Below, piece by piece: positions 59,422 to 64,000 of a stretch of 64,000 nt of DNA. The stretch lies in contig JBGAGP010000001.1 of the NCBI GenBank assembly GCA_044226685.1, positions 1 through 64,000 of the forward strand, read 5' to 3'. The DNA comes from Dongia_A sp044226685. Lineage in GTDB: Bacteria > Pseudomonadota > Alphaproteobacteria > Dongiales > Dongiaceae. Both the position numbers and the translations under genes were made by a program. Under the pieces are notes generated by a model. It was not told the DNA's origin. It saw only the letters and a program-made list of their open reading frames with translations, and searched no databases. The stretch's first letter is position 1. The number at the start of each line of letters is the position of its first letter.

Positions 59422-61058
59422 CCGAGACAAGCGGAATCGACCTCACGCGCAGTGCCGAATGGGCGGCGCTGAAGCGTCATCGGCAAGCCCTGGCGAAGAC
59501 CCGCATCGGCGACCTCTTTGCGCGGGACGCCGGCCGTTTCGCGCAATGCTCCCTGCAGCTGGACGAGCTCGCCCTCGACTTCTCCAAGAACCTGGTGACC
59601 CAGGAGACGATGCAGCTGCTGCGCGATCTGGCGGCGAAGGCGGGCGTCGAGGCCTGGCGCGACCGCATGTTCGCCGGCGAGCGCATCAACACCACCGAGG
59701 ACCGCGCCGTCTTTCACGTCGCTCTGCGCCACCAGGGGCACGCGCCGATGACCGTCGACGGCAAGGACGTGATGCCGGACGTGCGCGCCGTGCAGGCGCG
59801 GATGCGAGACTTCGCCGCGGCGGTGCGCGACGGCCATTGGGTCGGCGCCACCGGGCAGCGCATCCGCACCGTGATCAACATCGGCATCGGCGGCTCGGAT
59901 CTCGGGCCGGCGATGGCGGTGCAGGCGCTGCGCCCGTTCTGCCATCCGGAGCTGCGCTTCCACTTCGTCTCCAATGTCGACGGCGCGCATCTGGAGGCCG
60001 CCCTCGCCCACGCCGATCCGGCCTCGACACTGTTCATCGTCTCCTCCAAGACCTTCACCACGCAGGAGACGCTGGCCAATGCGAACGCGGCGCGGGACTG
60101 GCTGACTGCGCGGCTCTCCGCCGCGGCGGTGCCGAGGCATTTCGTCGCCGTCTCCGCGGCGGTCGACAAGGCAAAGGCCTTCGGCATCGATCCGGCGAAC
60201 GTGTTCGGCTTCTGGGACTGGGTTGGCGGCCGCTATTCAATGTGGTCGGCCATCGGCCTGCCCATCGCGGTGGCGCTGGGCTGGGAGGGTTTCGAGAAGC
60301 TGCTGGCGGGCGCCCATGCCATGGACCGGCATTTCCGCGAGGCGCCGATGGAGCGCAATCTGCCGGTGACCATGGGCCTGATCGCGCTGTGGAACATCGA
60401 CTTCCTGGAATGCGACGCCTATGCCGTGCTGCCCTATGCGCAGGACCTGGCGCGGCTGCCGGCCTATCTCCAGCAGCTGGAGATGGAGAGCAACGGCAAG
60501 GGCCGCCGGCGCGACGGCAAACCGGTGAAATGCGCCACCGGGCCGGTGCTGTTCGGCGAACCCGGCACCAATGGCCAGCACGCCTTCTACCAGCTGATCC
60601 ACCAGGGCACGCAGAAGGTGTTCTGCGACTTCATCCTGGCCGCGCGCGACCGCTCGGGCCATCCCGACCTGCACCGCCTGTTGACGGCGAATTTCCTGGC
60701 GCAGAGCCAGGCGCTGATGCTCGGCAAGAGCGCCGCCGAAGCCGAGTCGGAGATGCGCAAGGCGGGGATGAAGGCCAAACAGGCGCGCATCCTGGCGCCG
60801 CATCGCGCCTTTTCCGGCGACCGGCCCAGCAATTCGATCCTGCTGGGCGAGATCGACCCCTATCACCTGGGCAAGCTGATCGCCCTCTATGAGCACAAGA
60901 CCTTCGTGCTTGGCATCCTGTGGGGCATCAATTCCTTCGATCAATGGGGCGTCGAGCTCGGCAAGCAACTGGCGAACGACATACTGGGCGGTTCAGGAAT
61001 TGCCCGCGACGGCTCGACAGCGGGTCTGATGGCTCTCTATGATGCGTGGCGTACCTAG
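59418..61058 (+). CDS. pgi: Glucose-6-phosphate isomerase
   Basis: A 546-aa isomerase interconverting glucose-6-P and fructose-6-P. Signatures are RTVINIGIGGSDLGPAMAVQ, FIVSSKTFTTQETLANANA, VFGFWDWVGGRYSMWSAIGL, GQHAFYQLIHQGTQ and QWGVELGKQLANDI; the last two hold the catalytic His and Lys. The ATG at 59418 overlaps the sulfatase stop by 4 nt, so the two are translationally coupled despite unrelated roles. Confidence 0.96.
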   Translation: MTETSGIDLTRSAEWAALKRHRQALAKTRIGDLFARDAGRFAQCSLQLDELALDFSKNLVTQETMQLLRDLAAKAGVEAWRDRMFAGERINTTEDRAVFHVALRHQGHAPMTVDGKDVMPDVRAVQARMRDFAAAVRDGHWVGATGQRIRTVINIGIGGSDLGPAMAVQALRPFCHPELRFHFVSNVDGAHLEAALAHADPASTLFIVSSKTFTTQETLANANAARDWLTARLSAAAVPRHFVAVSAAVDKAKAFGIDPANVFGFWDWVGGRYSMWSAIGLPIAVALGWEGFEKLLAGAHAMDRHFREAPMERNLPVTMGLIALWNIDFLECDAYAVLPYAQDLARLPAYLQQLEMESNGKGRRRDGKPVKCATGPVLFGEPGTNGQHAFYQLIHQGTQKVFCDFILAARDRSGHPDLHRLLTANFLAQSQALMLGKSAAEAESEMRKAGMKAKQARILAPHRAFSGDRPSNSILLGEIDPYHLGKLIALYEHKTFVLGILWGINSFDQWGVELGKQLANDILGGSGIARDGSTAGLMALYDAWRT

Positions 61059-61082
61059 TCACGCTCTCGGGATTCGCCACAT

Positions 61083-61388
61083 ATGTTGACGATCGACCCT
61101 TCCCGCACCGATCTGTGCGAGGAATTCAAGCGCCAACCCTCCGGCTATCACAGCGCCGATCTGCACCGGCTGCTGGATCTGATGCGCTGGGGCCATGCAC
61201 GCGGCAAGACCATCATCCTCTGCACCGTGCCGCACAAGGAATGGCGCCTGGCCAAGTTCGGCCCGCGCCGCGGCACCAGGCTGCAGGTCGATCAGTCGCG
61301 GGTGTTCCATGATCACGACGAGGCGGCCTGGGCCTGCTTCCGCGCGCGCTGGAAGGAAATGACCGGCCGAGACTGCCCGGTCGAGTAA
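61083..61388 (+). CDS. N,N-dimethylformamidase small (alpha) subunit-like protein
   Basis: A 101-aa protein directly upstream of the large subunit. It shares with the DMFase small subunit, as remembered, a pattern running GY..(D/Y)L.R......, KTIILCTVPHKEWRLAKFG (counterpart of YYIYTEREW..YRIA) and DEAAWACFRARW (counterpart of EEAMHAVFLKRI). It is shorter than the roughly 130-aa characterised subunit, lacking an N-terminal stretch. It would bind the large subunit in an alpha/beta assembly. The next gene starts 21 bp downstream. Confidence 0.78.
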   Translation: MLTIDPSRTDLCEEFKRQPSGYHSADLHRLLDLMRWGHARGKTIILCTVPHKEWRLAKFGPRRGTRLQVDQSRVFHDHDEAAWACFRARWKEMTGRDCPVE

Positions 61389-61409
61389 TCACAATCCGAG
61401 AATTGCATC

Positions 61410-63596
61410 ATGTCCGAACGTCTGCTCGCCTACACCGACAAGCTGAGCGCGAAGCCCGGCGACCTGATCCAGGTCAAGGTCAGCTCGCCCCAAGCGGGCA
61501 AGTATCGCGCGCGGCTGGTGCGGGTGATCTGCGGCGACGATTCTTCCGAAGGGCCGGGCTTCAAGGTCGAGCCGGTGAAAGGCGTTGCCGAGTCGGAACA
61601 CGCCGCGCGGTTCCAGCCGATCCCGCTCGGCTCCCATGCCGCGATCAAGGACCGCAAGGGCTTCGCGCTCGCCTCTTTCTCGCTCAGCGCCTTCATCTGG
61701 CCGACCTGGCTGGAAAAGGGCGAGGCGCAGTGCATCCTCGGCAACTGGGATGCGGCGAGCGCCACCGGCTATGCGCTCTATCTCGATGAGCGGGGCCGCC
61801 TTGCACTGCGCATTGGCGACGCACCGCCGGTCGCCCTGCCGGGCAAGCTGCTGTCGCGCCACTGGTACCGCGTCGCCGCCAGCTTCGACGCGAAGACCGG
61901 CCGCGTCGCCTTGGCCGCGCATCGCCAGCTAGCCTATGCCGGAAATCCCCAGCGTGAGATCGCGAAGGGCAAGGCGAGGGCTTCGGCCGCCGCCAACCGC
62001 TTCCTCATTGCCGCCTGGAACGACGGCGCGAAAGTCGCCGCCCATTTCAACGGCAAGATCGATTCGCCTGCCGTCTACGCCAAGGCACATCCGGTCGAAA
62101 CGCTGCTGACCCCGCCGGGCGGGCGCGGCGCGCTGGCGCCGCGCCAGGCGGTGGCGGCGTGGGATTTCGCGCGCGACATTCCCGGCACCTCCGTCGTCGA
62201 CCGCGGCCCGAAGCGGCGCCACGGCCAGACGGTGAACCTGCCGACCCGGGCCATGACCGGGTGGAACTGGAACGGCACCGAGCACAACTGGGTTCACAAG
62301 CCCGAGCATTTCGGCGCCATCCATTTCCACGACGACGACCTCTACGATTGCGGCTGGGAGACCGACTTCGCCCTGCGCCTGCCGAAGACGCTGAAGAGCG
62401 GCATCTACTGCCTGCACCTGACGCAGGATGGCTTCGAAGAGTTCGCGCCGCTGTTCGTCACGCCGCCCAAGGGCAAGCCCGGCGCCAGGCTCGCCTTCCT
62501 GGTGCCGACGGCGAGCTACCTCGCCTATGCCAACCACCAGATGTCGACCTCCTGGCATTTCGACGAATTGAGCTCATCGAAATTCACCACCCTGTCGCCG
62601 GCCGACCAGTTCATGGAGGAGTGCGGCTCGCTCGGTCTCTCCACCTACGACATCCACAATGACGGCAGCGGCGTCTGCCATTCGTCGTATCTGCGACCGA
62701 TCCTCAACATGCGGCTGAAGACCGACCTGTGGCAGTTCAACGCCGACACGCACATCATCGACTGGCTCGAGGCCAAGAAGATTCCCTACGACGTCATCAC
62801 CGACGAGGAACTGGAGCGCGACGGCGTCGCCGCGCTGAAGCCCTATTCCTGCGTGATGACCGGGACCCATCCGGAATACTACAGCGAGCGCATGCTGGAC
62901 GGCGTGCAGGACTACACCAACCAGGGCGGCCGGCTGATGTATCTCGGCGCCAACGGCTTCTACTGGCGAATCGCCTGGCACCCGAAGCTGCCGGGCGTCA
63001 TCGAGCATCGCCGCTCAGAGGACGGCATGCGCGCCTGGTGGACCGAGACCGGCGAGAACTTCATGGCCTTCACCGGCGAATATTCCGGCCTGTGGCGGCG
63101 CAACGGACGGCCGCCGAACATGCTCGTTGGCGCAGGCTTCACCGCCCAGGGCTTCGACTATTCCGGCTGGTACGACCGCAATCCCGACAGCCGCGACCCG
63201 CGCGCCGCCTTCATCTTCAAGGGCGTCGGCGAGAACGAGAAGATCGGCGATTTCGGCTCGATCGGCGGCGGCGCCGCGGGCTGGGAGCTGGACCGCGCCG
63301 ATACCAGCCTGGGCACGCCGCCGCACGCGCTGATCCTGGCGACCGCCAGCGAATTCCCGGCCAGCTATCACTGGGTGAAGGAGGAGTTCAACCACTCCCA
63401 TTCCGCCGTGAACGGCGACACCTGCCCGATGGTGAAGGCCGATCTGGTGTTCTTCGAGACGCCCAAGGGCGGCGCCGTCTTTTCGGTGAGCTCGATCTCC
63501 TGGGCCGGATCGCTGGCGCATAACCGCTACGACAACAACGTCAGCCGCATCACCGAGAACGTTGTGCGCCGCTTCCTGGAGGCAAAGCCGCTCTAA
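61410..63596 (+). CDS. N,N-dimethylformamidase large (beta) subunit-like amidohydrolase
   Basis: A 728-aa protein that aligns along its length with the DMFase large subunit I remember: GPGFKVEPVKG, TGWNWNGTEHNWVHKPEHFG, HFHDDDLYDCGWETDF, SYLAYANHQ, LSTYDIHNDGSGV, TGTHPEYYSERMLDG, GSIGGGAAGWELDR. The mononuclear iron ligands of that enzyme (Tyr399, Tyr440, Glu521) correspond to Tyr373, Tyr413 and Glu489 here. Hydrolysis of dimethylformamide or another small amide is likely; the natural substrate is unproven. The stop codon overlaps the convergent PAS gene's stop. Confidence 0.9.
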   Translation: MSERLLAYTDKLSAKPGDLIQVKVSSPQAGKYRARLVRVICGDDSSEGPGFKVEPVKGVAESEHAARFQPIPLGSHAAIKDRKGFALASFSLSAFIWPTWLEKGEAQCILGNWDAASATGYALYLDERGRLALRIGDAPPVALPGKLLSRHWYRVAASFDAKTGRVALAAHRQLAYAGNPQREIAKGKARASAAANRFLIAAWNDGAKVAAHFNGKIDSPAVYAKAHPVETLLTPPGGRGALAPRQAVAAWDFARDIPGTSVVDRGPKRRHGQTVNLPTRAMTGWNWNGTEHNWVHKPEHFGAIHFHDDDLYDCGWETDFALRLPKTLKSGIYCLHLTQDGFEEFAPLFVTPPKGKPGARLAFLVPTASYLAYANHQMSTSWHFDELSSSKFTTLSPADQFMEECGSLGLSTYDIHNDGSGVCHSSYLRPILNMRLKTDLWQFNADTHIIDWLEAKKIPYDVITDEELERDGVAALKPYSCVMTGTHPEYYSERMLDGVQDYTNQGGRLMYLGANGFYWRIAWHPKLPGVIEHRRSEDGMRAWWTETGENFMAFTGEYSGLWRRNGRPPNMLVGAGFTAQGFDYSGWYDRNPDSRDPRAAFIFKGVGENEKIGDFGSIGGGAAGWELDRADTSLGTPPHALILATASEFPASYHWVKEEFNHSHSAVNGDTCPMVKADLVFFETPKGGAVFSVSSISWAGSLAHNRYDNNVSRITENVVRRFLEAKPL

Positions 63597-64000
63597 AGCG
63601 GCGGCTCCGCGGCCGCCGGTGAGCTCTTGGGCCGGTCCAGGTAGTGGCTGTAGACCATCACCTGCGTCACCGACGTGCCGTCCAGCGAGAGCGGCAGGAA
63701 CAGCGTCTCCGTCTCGATGAAGCGCTGGCTGGCGGTGATATCGATGGAGAAATCGACGAAAGCCTCGCGGTTGTCGACCGCGAGATTGTAGTTCTCCAGC
63801 ACGAAGTCGAGCCCTTCGCCCTCGTAGACCTGCCGCACGGTCAGGCCGGTGGGATCAGTCATGCGCGCCTCGACCTCGCGCCAGCCGACCTGGCGGTAGC
63901 GGTAGTCCCGGGTCTCCGCCAGCACATCGACCACCAGGATGCTCGGCATCAGGGCCAGGATCGGCTTGAGATGCAGGTCGTCATAGCGCGGCAGCTTGCC
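63593..64000 (-). CDS. PAS_5-like domain protein (cut by window edge)
   Basis: At least 135 aa, open to the right edge of the window, so the N-terminus is missing. The visible part (GKLPRYDDLHLKPILALMPS, ILVVDVLAETRDYRYRQVGW, DPTGLTVRQVYEG, FLPLSLDGTSVTQVMVYSHY) has the pattern of the small alphaproteobacterial PAS_5 proteins, which probably sense a ligand without an output domain. It ends 1 nt inside the DMFase gene. Confidence 0.75.
   Translation of the reverse strand, partial: GKLPRYDDLHLKPILALMPSILVVDVLAETRDYRYRQVGWREVEARMTDPTGLTVRQVYEGEGLDFVLENYNLAVDNREAFVDFSIDITASQRFIETETLFLPLSLDGTSVTQVMVYSHYLDRPKSSPAAAEPPL

Overview
The window is about 64 kb of GC-rich bacterial chromosome that reads like an alphaproteobacterium, most likely Rhodospirillales-like. 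The reasons are a C4-pathway 5-aminolevulinate synthase, DUF1127, DUF992 and PAS_5-type proteins, a pdxH / DnaJ / fabI / aroC neighbourhood, and the HDAC-like / xseB / ispA / tlyA run. This placement is inferred from gene content only. No phage, insertion sequence, integrase or CRISPR array was seen. The region looks like core chromosome carrying several accessory catabolic modules. A perfect 16-bp parS-type palindrome inside an amine oxidase gene (17084-17099) suggests a position in the origin-proximal half of a replicon.

Layout. 0-7 kb: a D-Ala-D-Ala carboxypeptidase, tRNA-Ser(GCT) with a tandemly duplicated 3' half, a GcvA-like LysR regulator, a DUF1127 protein ending in a strong terminator, two paralogous GSTs, a hotdog thioesterase, a DUF962 membrane protein and a crotonase. 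7-14 kb: pyrE, a cysteine-desulfurase-like PLP enzyme, a periplasmic 5'-nucleotidase whose Shine-Dalgarno lies in a hairpin, a DMT transporter, a histone-H1-like Lys/Ala protein with a Gly-Gly repeat tail, and a coiled-coil lipoprotein. 14-27 kb: an M20 hydrolase-SDR pair, an FAD amine oxidase containing parS, a small secreted protein with a sequestered RBS, a CIO-type cytochrome bd oxidase (cydAB), a Cys-containing secreted orphan abutting an atypical DapB-like protein, a class III aminotransferase, a PEP-mutase/ICL-family protein and hemA.

27-34 kb is a creatine-utilisation module. A divergent LysR regulator faces creatinase, followed by a complete polyamine-type ABC transporter (ATPase, binding protein, two permeases) and a PadR-type regulator with a Fur-like site upstream. 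Creatinase yields sarcosine and urea; the transporter plausibly imports creatine or a related guanidino or betaine-like compound.

34-57 kb is mostly housekeeping: SDR, CDF transporter, pdxH, glycine-zipper lipoprotein, DnaJ-like protein, fabI-aroC, an orphan PAS histidine kinase, a RumA/TrmA-type RNA methyltransferase, sppA, a TPR protein, tlyA, a MATE exporter sitting where dxs is often found, ispA, xseB, a histone-deacetylase-like amidohydrolase, LprI and DUF423 proteins, a PaaG-like isomerase, a CysQ-like phosphatase overlapping a Sua5 tRNA-modification enzyme, and DUF992.

57-64 kb runs from a GlcD-like FAD dehydrogenase to a formylglycine phosphonate-monoester-hydrolase/sulfatase overlapping pgi. 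It then carries a two-gene N,N-dimethylformamidase module (small and large subunit, iron ligands conserved) and a PAS_5-type protein cut by the window edge. With creatinase, this suggests a soil-type organism able to hydrolyse N-methylated small molecules.
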